Origin: Bacillus sp. FJAT-26390
Lineage (GTDB): Bacteria; Bacillota; Bacilli; Paenibacillales; Paenibacillaceae
DNA: 64,000 bases
Assembly: GCF_001682865.1 (NCBI RefSeq)
Contig: NZ_MAQX01000022.1
Location: 372,001-436,000 of the forward strand
Direction of reading: 5' to 3'
Both the position numbers and the translations under genes were made by a program. Each line of letters opens with the position of its first letter. The stretch's first letter is position 1. The notes under the pieces were generated by a model. The model had not been told where the DNA came from and searched no databases. It saw nothing but the letters and a program-made list of their open reading frames with translations. Shown in pieces: positions 53,099-63,543 of this stretch.

Positions 53099-54922
53099 AT
53101 GTTGTTAAAAACACATCACTGCGGCCGCTTAACGAAAGCGGACGTTGGTCAAACTGTCATTCTAAACGGCTGGGTACAGCGTCGCCGCGACCTTGGGGGC
53201 GTACTATTTATCGATTTGCGCGACCGTTCGGGTATCGTTCAAACGGTATTCAACCCGGACTTCTCCGGCGATGCGCTGGCAATCGCTGACCGTGCCCGCA
53301 ACGAGTTCGTTCTTGCGATTCAAGGCACAGTCGTAGAGCGCGATGCAGAAACGTACAACGCTAACCTTGCTACAGGTGAAATCGAAGTTCGCGTTACCAA
53401 AATCGAAGTGCTGAACGCGGCCAAAACGCCTCCATTCCCAATTGAAGACGGCGTAGAGGTAGATGAGTCGCTTCGTTTGAAATATCGTTACCTGGACCTG
53501 CGTCGTCCGGAAATGCAAAAAACATTGTTCCTTCGCTCGAAAGCGGCTAAGGTTTTCCGCGACTTCCTAGACGGAGAAGGCTTCATAGACGTAGAAACAC
53601 CGATTCTTACCAAAAGCACGCCGGAAGGCGCGCGTGATTACTTGGTGCCGAGCCGCGTACACGAAGGCGAATTTTTTGCCTTGCCGCAATCGCCGCAAAT
53701 TTTCAAGCAGCTTTTGATGGTTGGCGGTATCGAGCGTTACTACCAAATCGCACGCTGCTTCCGCGATGAGGATCTTCGTGCAGACCGTCAACCGGAATTC
53801 ACGCAAGTCGACATCGAGACTTCCTTCCTATCGCAAGATCAATTGCTGGCGATGATGGAGGAGCTGACGGCTAAGCTTCTTAAAGAAACCGTTGGCGTAG
53901 AGCTTGAGCTTCCGTTCCAACGCATCACTTATGCAGATGCGATGAACAAATACGGCTCTGACAAACCGGATCTGCGTTTTGGCCTAGAGATTGAAGATAT
54001 TACAGATATCGTGTCAAGCAGCGACGTGAAAGTATTCGCAAGCGTAGCAGCGGGCGGCGGCGTAGTTAAAGCGCTGAACGCTAAAGGCTGTGCGAGCTGG
54101 AGCCGCAAGGAGCTTGATGACCTGCAGCCATTCGCTGCACGCTACGGCGGCAAAGGCCTTGCATGGATTACGGTTAAGGATGGCGAATGGCGCGGTCCGA
54201 TCGTAAAATTCCTTAAACCGGAAGAAATTGCCGCTCTTACAGAGCGCCTGCAAGTAGAAGACGGCGATTTGCTGACTTTCTCTGCGGATAAGAAAAAAGT
54301 GGTTGCAGACGTTCTTGGCAACCTTCGCTCGAAGCTGGGCAAAGATCTTGGCCTAATCGACGAATCGAAATTTAAATTTGCTTGGGTTGTTGATTTCCCG
54401 CTGCTCGGCTGGGATGAAGACGCGAAGCGTTATGTAGCCGAACATCACCCGTTCACGCGTCCGAATGAAGACGATCTGCATTTCTTCGATACGGACCCAG
54501 GACAAATCCGCGCGCAAGCGTACGATCTAGTATTGAACGGCTACGAGGTAGGCGGCGGTTCCATGCGTATCTACAAACGTGAAGTACAGGAGCAAATGTT
54601 CAAGGCGCTTGGTTTCAACAACGAAGAAGCGCAAGAGAAATTCGGCTTCCTGCTTGATGCATTCGAATACGGAACGCCTCCACATGGCGGTATTGCTTTC
54701 GGTTTCGACCGTCTGGTTATGCTTCTTACCGGCCGCACGAACCTGCGTGAGACGATTGCATTCCCGAAAACGGCAAGCGCGACCGATTTGCTTTGCGATG
54801 CGCCGTCCGAGGTCGAGCTCTCGCAGCTGGAGCAGCTTCATATCCGCACCGTGCTTAAACCGAAGCAACCGGTTGCCGCAGCAGCTGGAGCAGCACCTGC
54901 AACGGAAACCAACGAAAAATAA
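53099..54922 (+). CDS. aspS: Aspartyl-tRNA synthetase
   Basis: About 607 residues from ATG 53099 (GAGG at 53083-53087 is too close to ATG 53090). An OB-fold anticodon domain ([19 protein letters not shown]) precedes class II motif 1, motif 2 [18 protein letters not shown] near 220, a GAD insertion domain (about 290-420) and motif 3 [13 protein letters not shown] near 540. The tail is Ala-rich. A bacterial-type AspRS; whether it also charges tRNA-Asn cannot be told here. Confidence 0.98.
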   Translation: MLLKTHHCGRLTKADVGQTVILNGWVQRRRDLGGVLFIDLRDRSGIVQTVFNPDFSGDALAIADRARNEFVLAIQGTVVERDAETYNANLATGEIEVRVTKIEVLNAAKTPPFPIEDGVEVDESLRLKYRYLDLRRPEMQKTLFLRSKAAKVFRDFLDGEGFIDVETPILTKSTPEGARDYLVPSRVHEGEFFALPQSPQIFKQLLMVGGIERYYQIARCFRDEDLRADRQPEFTQVDIETSFLSQDQLLAMMEELTAKLLKETVGVELELPFQRITYADAMNKYGSDKPDLRFGLEIEDITDIVSSSDVKVFASVAAGGGVVKALNAKGCASWSRKELDDLQPFAARYGGKGLAWITVKDGEWRGPIVKFLKPEEIAALTERLQVEDGDLLTFSADKKKVVADVLGNLRSKLGKDLGLIDESKFKFAWVVDFPLLGWDEDAKRYVAEHHPFTRPNEDDLHFFDTDPGQIRAQAYDLVLNGYEVGGGSMRIYKREVQEQMFKALGFNNEEAQEKFGFLLDAFEYGTPPHGGIAFGFDRLVMLLTGRTNLRETIAFPKTASATDLLCDAPSEVELSQLEQLHIRTVLKPKQPVAAAAGAAPATETNEK

Positions 54923-54951
54923 GCGATTTGCGCTAAGGAGGCGGCAGCCTG

Positions 54952-55707
54952 ATGCTTCATCAATTTTCACGTACAGAGCTGGCGATTGGGCCAGAGGGGC
55001 TTGCGCTTATGAAGGGGAGCACGGTTGCCGTGCTCGGCATTGGCGGCGTTGGCGGCATAGCTGCTGAGGCGCTTGCGCGCACCGGCGTAGGCCGCATTAT
55101 TCTCGTGGATAAAGACGTAGTAGATATTACGAACGTCAATCGCCAGATTCATGCGCTCACGACAACGGTTGGCCAGCCAAAAGCAGAGCTTATGCGCGAC
55201 CGGATTAAGCTCATTAATCCCGAATGCGATGTCGTAGCCTTGCGGATGTTCTATACGGAGGAAACGTTTGAGCAGTTTTTTGAATATCCGCTCGACTATG
55301 TCGTAGATGCATCCGATACGATTTCGTACAAGATTCATTTGATCAAGCAATGCTTGGAACGCAAAATCCCGATCATCTCGAGCATGGGCGCAGCCAATAA
55401 GATGGACCCGACGAAGTTCCAAGTTGTTGACATTTCGAAGACGCACACCGATCCGCTGGCTCGTGTTATTCGCACGAAGCTTCGCAAGGAAGGCATCAAG
55501 CGCGGGGTTAAGGTCGTATTCTCGACCGAGACTCCGATGAAGCCTCGTGAGGATGTCACGAAAAAAATCGTTCCCGCGAATGCGCCTGAGATTCGCAAGG
55601 CTAAGCAGCCGCCGGCAAGCAACGCGTTTGTTCCGCCTGTTGCCGGTCTAATCATGGTCAGTGTCGTCGTAAACGATTTGCTTGTTGCAGGCGGAGTCGA
55701 GCTGTGA
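54952..55707 (+). CDS. tcdA: tRNA threonylcarbamoyladenosine dehydratase
   Basis: 251 residues of the E1/ThiF family. The ATP loop GIGGVGGIAAEALARTG is near residue 29, followed by DKDVVDITNVNRQ and DASDTISYK near 123. TcdA cyclises t6A37 of ANN-reading tRNAs to ct6A. In B. subtilis the equivalent yrvM also follows aspS. The family block FSTETPMKP lies near 202. GGAGGCGG precedes ATG 54952. Confidence 0.93.
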   Translation: MLHQFSRTELAIGPEGLALMKGSTVAVLGIGGVGGIAAEALARTGVGRIILVDKDVVDITNVNRQIHALTTTVGQPKAELMRDRIKLINPECDVVALRMFYTEETFEQFFEYPLDYVVDASDTISYKIHLIKQCLERKIPIISSMGAANKMDPTKFQVVDISKTHTDPLARVIRTKLRKEGIKRGVKVVFSTETPMKPREDVTKKIVPANAPEIRKAKQPPASNAFVPPVAGLIMVSVVVNDLLVAGGVEL

Positions 55708-56375
55708 ATGAAGCGCTCGCCAAAAAGCTGAGGTTATCGCCCGAGATGAAGGCGCTTGTGCTTAAAGCGCCTTCTGATCATTACTTGGCCGAGCTTGGAT
55801 TAACGACGGAAGATACGGTTTTGGAGCCGGAAGCACAATATGATTTTGTCTTGTTATTCGTCGTCAGTTTGGCCGAGCTGGCGGAGCATGCGCCTGAAGC
55901 GATCCGTGCGGTTAAGCCGGGTGGATTGCTGTGGATCACGTATCCGAAGGGCTCGTCCAAAATAAAGACGGATATAAACCGCGATACGGGCTGGAAGCTG
56001 ATGCTGACGTTCCATGTGGAAGGTGTCGCAATGATTGCGATGGACGATACATGGTCTTCGATGCGTTATCGACCGGCTGGTGCTGGAAAGGGCGGCACCA
56101 GCCGCCGTCCATCTTCAGCAGCCTTGGCTGCCGGAGCTGGTCAGCGTACGACCGCTTCCCAAGGTGAAGAGCTTCCTATGCCGGAGGATCTTTCCGCTGC
56201 GTTACAAGCATCGGATGCGGCTGAGCAATTTTTTAATGGCGGTCTGACTGCAGCGAAGAGGCGTGACTTCATAAAGTGGATTACCGATGCGAAGCGCGAG
56301 GAAACGCGTGCGAACCGGGTAGCCGCGACGGTTGATAAGCTTGCGAGAGGTTTAAAATCTCCATTCGATAAATAA
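55704..56375 (+). CDS. YdeI/OmpD-associated-type protein with an N-terminal DUF3052-like part
   Basis: 223 residues from GTG 55704, overlapping the tcdA stop by 4 bases. The first 110 residues (VKPGGLLWITYPKGSSKIKTD) resemble a degenerate methyltransferase-like or DUF3052 fold. A Ser/Gly/Arg-rich linker of about 40 residues follows. The C-terminal 70 residues (LSAALQASDAAEQFFNGG ... KRRDFIKWITDAKREETR) match the YdeI family C-terminal block. Function unknown; coupling to tcdA hints at co-expression only. Confidence 0.7.
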   Translation: MNEALAKKLRLSPEMKALVLKAPSDHYLAELGLTTEDTVLEPEAQYDFVLLFVVSLAELAEHAPEAIRAVKPGGLLWITYPKGSSKIKTDINRDTGWKLMLTFHVEGVAMIAMDDTWSSMRYRPAGAGKGGTSRRPSSAALAAGAGQRTTASQGEELPMPEDLSAALQASDAAEQFFNGGLTAAKRRDFIKWITDAKREETRANRVAATVDKLARGLKSPFDK

Positions 56376-56494
56376 AGAACAAAATGCGGCCGTATTACAG
56401 AAAGAGCTTATATGCTTTTTCAGTGATACGGCTATTTTGCGCTGTCTATACCGTAGCTGCATATGCCCATGTCTGGCGAACAAATGTGCTTGTA

Positions 56495-56503
56495 TGCTAT
56501 GAT
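56495..56503 (+). promoter_or_regulatory. Candidate extended -10 promoter for rarA
   Basis: TGCTATGAT: a TGN extension with TATGAT at 56498-56503. No good -35 element 17 nt upstream. Bases 56376-56494 hold nothing else convincing. Confidence 0.35.
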
Positions 56504-56538
56504 CGATGTAACAGATGGCAGAAGGTTGGGAAGCGAAA

Positions 56539-57849
56539 ATGGATTTATTCTCTTATCAGCAGGAAGCTGAAATGCCGCGCGCAAGGCTGCTTGCAGACCG
56601 TATGCGGCCTCAGACGCTTGACGAATATATTGGACAAGAGCATATCGTAGGGACGGGCAAGCTGCTGCGCAGAGCAATCGAAGGCGACCAAGTATCGTCT
56701 ATTTTGCTATACGGCCCTCCAGGGTGCGGGAAGACAACGCTAGCGCATATTATCTCGCTGCGGACGGCAGGCGAGTTCGTGAAGCTGAACGCCGTTGACG
56801 CTTCGGTTAAGGATGTCCGCGAGGTCATTGATCAGGCTCGCACGAATAAAGCGATGTACGGCAAAAAAACGATTCTTTTTTTAGATGAGGTACACCGCTT
56901 CAATACAGCAAGGCAGGACGCTTTGCTGCCGGCTGTCGAGCAGGGCATTATTATCTTTATCGGGGCGACAACCGAAAATCCGTTTCATCATGTGAATGGC
57001 GCCTTGCTGTCTCGCTCGACGTTATTTCAATTGGAGCCGCTGGTCGAGGCGCATGCGTATGAAGCTATGCAAAGAGCGTTGTCCGACCGGGAGCGGGGGC
57101 TCGGCTTTATGGATTTGCGTGCGGATGAGGATGCGCTGCACCATATTGCCGCTATGGCAGGCGGCGATATTCGCCGCGCGCTCAACGCGCTTGAGCTGGC
57201 TGCGGTCACGACGCCATCGGAGCAGGACGGTTCCGTACACTTGACGCTTGAGGTAGCGCAGGAGTCGATTCGCAAGCCGTCGATACGCGCCGATCTGTCG
57301 ACGCAATATGATGTGCTTTCGGCCTTTCACAAGAGCGTGCGGGGATCAAGCGACGCGGCGCTGTTCTGGTTTTTGTACGCGGTCGAGAAGCTGGGGATGG
57401 ATCCGATGACCTTTATTCGCAGGCTGATCGTCGCTTGCAGCGAAGACATCGGGCTCGCGAATCCGCAAGCGATGATTCAAGCGGTAACCGCGATGGACGC
57501 CTATCATAAGATTGGCTGGCCGGAGGCGAAGTACAACATCTCGCAGGCGATTTTATTTGCGGTGGAGAGCCCTAAATCAAACGCAACGGCAATCGCGATC
57601 GGCAATGCGGAGGCGGCGATTGAGCGGGCGGGCGGTGCTGAGGTGCCGCTTCATCTGCGTGATACGCATTACAAGGGAGCGCAGCAGCTTGGGCATGAGG
57701 GTTATAAATATCCGCATGATTATCCGAATCATTATGTAGCGCAGCAATATTTGCCTGAGAGGCTTGGCGGGATGACCTTTTATAAGGCAACGGAACAAGG
57801 GATGGAAGATAAAATCAAGCAAAACCAGCAAAAGCGCAAGGGCAAATAA
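56539..57849 (+). CDS. rarA: Replication-associated recombination ATPase RarA
   Basis: 436 residues from ATG 56539 (MDLFSYQ), behind GGGA; an upstream ATG 56515 has no ribosome binding site. Family start [16 protein letters not shown], Walker [12 protein letters not shown] near 56, Walker [10 protein letters not shown] near 112, sensor [12 protein letters not shown] near 137, and the C-terminal MgsA domain ([27 protein letters not shown]). RarA acts at stalled forks as a tetrameric AAA+ protein. In B. subtilis rarA (yrvN) lies in the same aspS region. Confidence 0.95.
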   Translation: MDLFSYQQEAEMPRARLLADRMRPQTLDEYIGQEHIVGTGKLLRRAIEGDQVSSILLYGPPGCGKTTLAHIISLRTAGEFVKLNAVDASVKDVREVIDQARTNKAMYGKKTILFLDEVHRFNTARQDALLPAVEQGIIIFIGATTENPFHHVNGALLSRSTLFQLEPLVEAHAYEAMQRALSDRERGLGFMDLRADEDALHHIAAMAGGDIRRALNALELAAVTTPSEQDGSVHLTLEVAQESIRKPSIRADLSTQYDVLSAFHKSVRGSSDAALFWFLYAVEKLGMDPMTFIRRLIVACSEDIGLANPQAMIQAVTAMDAYHKIGWPEAKYNISQAILFAVESPKSNATAIAIGNAEAAIERAGGAEVPLHLRDTHYKGAQQLGHEGYKYPHDYPNHYVAQQYLPERLGGMTFYKATEQGMEDKIKQNQQKRKGK

Positions 57850-57932
57850 TGGGATGGAGACTCTTCTTTAACTGGAAACTCCCTTTCTAAATTCCGCCTT
57901 TTTATTTGTTGATCTAACGTACACGCAGATGT

Positions 57933-57977
57933 AAAAAAGAGACTTTCTTAGACGTCAAACGTCTAGGAAAGTCTCTT
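57933..57977 (-). terminator. Terminator for copCD on the minus strand
   Basis: AAGAGACTTTCTTAGACGT pairs with ACGTCTAGGAAAGTCTCTT across a three-base loop. On the minus strand the stem is followed by TTTTTT, so it fits the minus-strand copD end at 57990. It may also stop rarA transcripts. Confidence 0.85.
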
Positions 57978-57989
57978 CTCTCTTACCAC

Positions 57990-59075
57990 TTAAGCAATTG
58001 AAAACATAAGGCCGAAATAACCGAATACGGCTGTCAAAATACCCATCAAGAAAGCGGGGATAAGCTTATTCGTGCGGTACATCCAAATGAGTCCGCCTGC
58101 CATAATCAAAGCTGCGGCTAGCATGAGGACGCTCTCGAAATGCAGCGTAAATTTCACAGCGATATCGGGGCTAAAGCTGCCCTTGTATATCGAGGTGAAT
58201 AACGGTGACGGAGAGACGGTTTGAAGCGTCTCTTTCACTTTATGCGGCGGCGTTTGCTGGCCTAGCACGCCCGTTGCAGCAAGCACGAGCAGCGCGATAA
58301 TGCTTTCCGCTTTTAGCCAGCGCTTTGGATTGAAATTCGCATTGTTTTTGGCTAATTTTTTGTAAACGAAGCCGTTTGTATAAGAAAATAGCAGCAAAGG
58401 CACAATCAATAGATGCTTGATCAGAAGCATTTGCCCGTAAGGCAGCATCCAAGCGTTCACATACTCGGGAGTCGTGAACGACATGAGAACAATGCCCGCT
58501 AGAAGCGTAACGAGCACGCAAATGATCGCAACCGGCGAAAACCAACGCAGAAACGCATCCCAATTCGCATTATCCTTGGCAAACCAGCTCGTTACGAATA
58601 ATATGCCGATCCATACGCTTACGGCTAGGAAGTGGGCAGAATGGGTGACTAAACCCCTAAATCCGTAGAGCGATGAAGCATGGCTTGCATAACCTAACCA
58701 AACGATCAGCAAAAACGTAACGAACAACGCAACCTTAGACATATGCTTGTCGCCCCGAAACGCCTTGAGCCCCAGCAGAAACGCAAGCCCGATTGAGCCG
58801 ATCGTCGTCCACACCCAAGCCTTCCCGGTATTGATATCAAGCAGAATGCTTTTGAGAATCGAGCTGTATGTCATGTCAAAATCTTTGGCAAAAACAAGCG
58901 CGAGCTTATGGATAGGCACATAAGACAAGATCGGGATGGCTATGACACATGCGAGCAGCAAGCCGTTCGGTACCTGTATGGAGGGCTTCTTGCCCTCCGG
59001 CACAAGCCGAAGCAGCAAGCCTCCCGTTAAGATAGCGAAGCAAACATATAGAAGGCCTTCGCTGATATAAATCAT
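57990..59075 (-). CDS. copD: CopD-family membrane protein
   Basis: 361 residues with eight or more membrane helices. SHASSLYGFRGLVTHSAHFLAVSVWIG in the middle is the CopD signature with histidines that may bind copper. The ATG overlaps the copC stop (TAATG), so translation is coupled. CopD is thought to move copper across the membrane with the help of CopC; in B. subtilis the two domains are fused in YcnJ. Confidence 0.85.
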   Translation of the reverse strand: MIYISEGLLYVCFAILTGGLLLRLVPEGKKPSIQVPNGLLLACVIAIPILSYVPIHKLALVFAKDFDMTYSSILKSILLDINTGKAWVWTTIGSIGLAFLLGLKAFRGDKHMSKVALFVTFLLIVWLGYASHASSLYGFRGLVTHSAHFLAVSVWIGILFVTSWFAKDNANWDAFLRWFSPVAIICVLVTLLAGIVLMSFTTPEYVNAWMLPYGQMLLIKHLLIVPLLLFSYTNGFVYKKLAKNNANFNPKRWLKAESIIALLVLAATGVLGQQTPPHKVKETLQTVSPSPLFTSIYKGSFSPDIAVKFTLHFESVLMLAAALIMAGGLIWMYRTNKLIPAFLMGILTAVFGYFGLMFSIA

Positions 59076-59650
59076 TATTTGCGCCTCCGCATGAGCAATA
59101 CGAGCGCAGCTACAACTATAATCGCGCCGATGATGATAGCAGGCGTGTAGTTGGTGCCATCATTGCTCTTTGTTGTATCGCCTGCATTAGATGGATTGTT
59201 TGCATCCGCAGTGGCTTCTGGCGAAGGGGTCGGCGAAGCTGTCTCAGCCGGAGCTTCGGTCGTCGCTTCCGGCTCAGCCGTAGGCTCTTCCGTAACGGCA
59301 GGCGCTTCCACCGTAAAAGCATAATCGCCTTCGACAGAGTGGCCGTCTGCGCCGATGATCGTCCATTTTACCGTGTAGATGCCATTTGGCAGCACGGCCG
59401 GGAGAGTGCCGCTCATCGTCATGCCGCCGACTTCGACTTTGTCTTTTTCCATTTCCTCGCCCGCGGCATTCAGTACTTTAAAATTACTAAGCTTCTCGAT
59501 CTTTGTGTTAAAAGTCAGCTCCACGCGCTCCGGAGAGACGTTTACCGTCGCATCCTTCCCGGGCACAGCGGTTTCTAGTTTGGAATGGGCAAGCGCAACA
59601 CCCGGAACAAGCCATAGAGCTGCCAGACATATAAGCAAAATCCTTTTCAT
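59075..59650 (-). CDS. copC: CopC-domain copper-binding protein with C-terminal membrane anchor
   Basis: 191 residues from the ATG whose complement is at 59648-59650, with AGGAGGA upstream. A signal peptide ends at ALA, giving a mature protein that begins HSKLETAVPG; the N-terminal His and the later ADGH are the expected Cu(II) ligands of CopC. The domain spans about 25-120. A Thr/Pro/Glu/Ala-rich stalk (about 120-165) leads to one membrane helix and an RRRK tail. So it is tethered outside the cell beside CopD. Confidence 0.88.
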   Translation of the reverse strand: MKRILLICLAALWLVPGVALAHSKLETAVPGKDATVNVSPERVELTFNTKIEKLSNFKVLNAAGEEMEKDKVEVGGMTMSGTLPAVLPNGIYTVKWTIIGADGHSVEGDYAFTVEAPAVTEEPTAEPEATTEAPAETASPTPSPEATADANNPSNAGDTTKSNDGTNYTPAIIIGAIIVVAALVLLMRRRK

Positions 59651-59696
59651 TTGTAATCCTCCTAAAATATTTTTAGTGACTAATCTGCTGCATAAG

Positions 59697-59714
59697 CTGT
59701 TAGCATTATAACAG
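59697..59714 (-). promoter_or_regulatory. Candidate -10 element with overlapping inverted repeat, copCD
   Basis: The minus strand reads a perfect TATAAT (complement at 59705-59710). It lies inside an inverted repeat CTGTTA-6-TAACAG (59697-59702 and 59709-59714). This could be an operator for metal-dependent control. No strong -35 is visible. Confidence 0.4.
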
Positions 59715-59944
59715 ATACGGCGAAACGTTAGCTTCACATTAAATGAGCATTTCGTAACGGCTTTATGAACATTTGTTGAAGACCGAACGAATGGGCGCTT
59801 AAAAAACGCGAGCAAAGACTGCAAATCCGCGTATAAAGGCTAGCCTTAGGCGAATACACTTAATTACAGCCTTGAGAGAGGCTTACCCTTGCGGTTTGAC
59901 CGTTTGACGCGGCGGCTTGGCATCTAGGAGAGCACTTACATCAC

Positions 59945-60023
59945 ACAAAGATCGCCGTATCTTTGTTCCAAAGGGAGGTGTACCTGTCATCGCACCGCAG
60001 CAGCTCATCGTGCGAAGGACAGG
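59945..60023 (+). promoter_or_regulatory. Structured leader upstream of the CNNM/CorC gene
   Basis: Hairpin one: ACAAAGAT (59945-59952) with ATCTTTGT (59959-59966). A strong Shine-Dalgarno-like AAGGGAGGTG (59971-59980) follows with no start codon at a proper distance. Hairpin two: CCTGTC and CGCAC (59983-59995) with GTGCG and GACAGG (60010-60023). Its 3' arm covers the likely ribosome binding site of the next gene (start 60034). Looks like a regulated leader, but matches no riboswitch class I can name. Confidence 0.4.
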
Positions 60024-60033
60024 ATATCGTTGA

Positions 60034-61371
60034 ATGGACCCATTACCGACTAGTTTGTCCCTGGCGCTTATTATGCTTCTCGTATTTTTGAACGGTTTTT
60101 TTGTGGCGGCCGAGTTTGCGATGGTGAAGGTGAGAGGGAGCCGGATCGATACGCTTGCCTCCGAGGGACGCGCACGGGCGAAATATGCTTCTCATTTGAC
60201 AGGCAATCTCGATGCTTATCTGTCCGCCTGCCAGCTTGGCATTACGCTTGCTTCGCTGGGGCTCGGGTGGATTGGGGAGCCTGCCATCGCTAGAGTGATT
60301 GAGCCGTTATTTGGCTATGTCGGCATACGCAACGAGGTATTTATTCATACATTCTCCTTTATCCTCGCCTTTTCCTTCATCACGGTGCTTCATATCGTTT
60401 TAGGGGAGTTGGCGCCTAAGACGGTTGCAATCCGCAAAGCGGAACAGATCACGCTATTAACGGCTGCCCCGCTTATCTACTTTTACAAAATCATGTACCC
60501 GTTCATTTGGGTGCTTAACGGAATGGCCAACCGGCTTCTAAGGCGAATCGGGATCGAACCGGCAACCGAGAAGGACGCTGCGCATACCGAGGACGAGATT
60601 CGAATCCTGATGAAGGAAAGCCACAAAAACGGACTCATTGACAATACGGAGCTTACGCTCGTAGATAATATTTTCGATTTTACGGAAACGAATGCACGTG
60701 AAATTATGATTCCCCGCACGGAGATGATTTGCCTAAATACGAGCCATAGCCTTACGGATAACAAAAAGCTTGCACTCGAGCAAATGCTGACGCGATATCC
60801 GGTATGCGAGAATGATAAGGATAACATTATCGGCTTCGTCCATATTAAAGATTTGCTTAAGGATACGGCTCATAGCCTGCAAGACATAAAACAAATTACG
60901 AGGCCGATCACGACCGTGCCCGAGTCCATGCAAATTAGCACGCTGCTGAAGCTGATGCAAAAGCGAAAGTCCCAAATCGCTATTTTGATCGATGAGTATG
61001 GCGGCACCTCAGGTTTAGTCACGTTAGAGGACATCATGGAGGAAATCGTAGGCGAAATCCAAGACGAATTTGACGAGGAGCGCGAGCATCTTGAAAAAAG
61101 GGATGACGGTACCTATTCGGTCAGCGGCCTCATGCTTATTGAAGAGGTGAACAGCTTTTTCGGCCTTGATATCGATACGGATGATTACGACACGATCGGC
61201 GGCTGGATCTACTCGAAAATTGATATCCCTCCAGTCAAGAATCAACGGGTAGAGTATGCCGGCGAGTTCGAGTTCATGATCGAGGAGACGGACCATCTGC
61301 GGATATCGCGGCTTCTTATCCGTAAGATTGGCAAGCGAGCGGAGGGGCAAAACGGTCAATATTTTGGCTAA
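60034..61371 (+). CDS. CNNM/CorC-type transporter-associated protein (DUF21, CBS pair, CorC_HlyC)
   Basis: 445 residues. A DUF21/CNNM membrane domain with four helices (residues 1-190; FLNGFFVAAEFAMVKVR, LASLGLGWIGEPAIA, HIVLGELAPKTVAI) is followed by a CBS pair (about 205-335; MIPRTEMI, IDEYGGTSGLVTLEDIMEEIVGEIQDE). A CorC_HlyC domain closes it (about 350-435). These proteins are annotated as hemolysins, but evidence points to magnesium or cobalt export. ATG 60034 follows a structured leader. Confidence 0.88.
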   Translation: MDPLPTSLSLALIMLLVFLNGFFVAAEFAMVKVRGSRIDTLASEGRARAKYASHLTGNLDAYLSACQLGITLASLGLGWIGEPAIARVIEPLFGYVGIRNEVFIHTFSFILAFSFITVLHIVLGELAPKTVAIRKAEQITLLTAAPLIYFYKIMYPFIWVLNGMANRLLRRIGIEPATEKDAAHTEDEIRILMKESHKNGLIDNTELTLVDNIFDFTETNAREIMIPRTEMICLNTSHSLTDNKKLALEQMLTRYPVCENDKDNIIGFVHIKDLLKDTAHSLQDIKQITRPITTVPESMQISTLLKLMQKRKSQIAILIDEYGGTSGLVTLEDIMEEIVGEIQDEFDEEREHLEKRDDGTYSVSGLMLIEEVNSFFGLDIDTDDYDTIGGWIYSKIDIPPVKNQRVEYAGEFEFMIEETDHLRISRLLIRKIGKRAEGQNGQYFG

Positions 61372-61375
61372 AAGC

Positions 61376-61427
61376 AAAAAAACAAGGCTGCCCCATCGCA
61401 ATGTAATTATGCGTCAAGGCAGCCTTG
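61376..61427 (-). terminator. Terminator of mnmA on the minus strand
   Basis: CAAGGCTGCC (61383-61392) and GGCAGCCTTG (61418-61427) form a 10-bp stem. On the minus strand it is followed by TTTTTTT. A shared stop signal between the convergent CNNM gene and mnmA. Confidence 0.85.
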
Positions 61428-61440
61428 CCTATTGTCACTC

Positions 61441-62592
<1,152 letters not shown>

Positions 62593-62663
62593 CTAATCAA
62601 ACATGTACTATTGTAACATAGGCTGAAAACTTTTTCATGAAGATGTCAACCTTTTTTCACACG

Positions 62664-62691
62664 TTGCTCGCTTGATATGTTAACATATAAG
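62664..62691 (+). promoter_or_regulatory. Promoter with overlapping perfect palindrome, cymR
   Basis: TTGCTC (62664-62669), 16-nt spacer, TATAAG (62686-62691). A perfect 14-bp palindrome ATATGTTAACATAT (62675-62688) covers the spacer and part of the -10, the normal place for a repressor site. Confidence 0.5.
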
Positions 62692-62774
62692 GGAACTGGG
62701 AATACAGAGATATAAGCGCAAGTCGATCAGACACATTCATAACCAACCATAAAACAAATAAAAGAGGTGCCACT

Positions 62775-63194
62775 TTGAAAATATCGACGAAAGGCCGTTA
62801 TGGCTTAACAATTATGATGGAGCTTGCGGCTAAATTTGGTGAAGGCCCGACTTCGCTCAAGAGCATTGCTGAGAGAAATCAGCTTTCCGAGCACTATTTG
62901 GAGCAGCTAGTAGCACCTTTGCGTAATGCAGGACTTGTGAAAAGCATACGAGGCGCTTATGGCGGCTATATTTTATCCAAAGATCCAGAGACGATTACTT
63001 CAGGGGATATCATCCGCATACTCGAGGGGCCAATCTCGCCTGTTGATTTTACCGAAGAGGATGATCCGGCAAAACGTCAATTGTGGCTGCGCATTCGCGA
63101 CAGCATTGCAGAGGTGCTCGATTCAACAACGCTTGCTGATCTGATCAACTTTGAAGATGAAGGCAAGCCTGACAGCTATATGTTCTATATTTAG
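62775..63194 (+). CDS. cymR: Rrf2-family transcription regulator CymR
   Basis: 139 residues from TTG 62775 after AAAGAGGTG. The Rrf2 winged helix begins MKISTKGRYGLTIMMELA; recognition helix region LSEHYLEQLVAPLRNAGLV; wing IRGAYGGYILSKDP. It has no cysteine at all, so it cannot hold an iron-sulfur cluster like IscR. This fits CymR, the cysteine-metabolism repressor whose partner is CysK. It lies just before iscS as in B. subtilis. Confidence 0.88.
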   Translation: MKISTKGRYGLTIMMELAAKFGEGPTSLKSIAERNQLSEHYLEQLVAPLRNAGLVKSIRGAYGGYILSKDPETITSGDIIRILEGPISPVDFTEEDDPAKRQLWLRIRDSIAEVLDSTTLADLINFEDEGKPDSYMFYI

Positions 63195-63485
63195 AAGGAA
63201 GCGGAGGAAGGGCGGCTGCGATTTTTTCGCCCTTTCCATACTGCTCAAAATAGCCCTTTGTCTATAGTCCTCCGATTTATATCAACATCGCCCACTGAAA
63301 TGGACCCTTCATCCAAAACCTATCCCCTTGCGGATGCACTTGCTTCTTACCTTACGCTACTTTTTCAGTCTCATAGTCAGGCATAGTTAAGCGCTGGAGC
63401 CTAGGGGATCATTATTTTGATCAAGCCCTTTATTCAGTTTCGGCATGTACCTTAACCCAACGTTGATGCGTATGAAAAGTCGTTG
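63195..63485. other. Gene-free spacer between cymR and iscS
   Basis: About 290 bases without a credible gene. GAAGGGCG (63207-63214) and CGCCCTTTC (63228-63236) make a hairpin whose T-run is in the loop, so it is at best a poor terminator. The rest shows no repeat or leader that I recognise. Confidence 0.5.
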
Positions 63486-63494
63486 TGCTATACT
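63486..63494 (+). promoter_or_regulatory. Candidate extended -10 promoter for iscS
   Basis: TGC followed by TATACT (63489-63494), 50 nt before the iscS start. No strong -35 at 17 nt. It suggests that iscS is not transcribed only from the cymR promoter. Confidence 0.45.
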
Positions 63495-63543
63495 CTTGTA
63501 CATGAAAACACATACTTGTTCAGTATTTAAAGGAAGATGACCT

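Noticed and set aside
56384..56538. Small plus-strand open frame upstream of rarA
   Set aside because: No ribosome binding site, unusual composition (many Tyr, Cys and Trp), and it runs into the rarA reading region in another frame.
59870..60033. M-box (magnesium) or yybP-ykoY (manganese) riboswitch before the CNNM gene
   Set aside because: The conserved cores of these classes, as I know them, are not present; only unassigned hairpins are.
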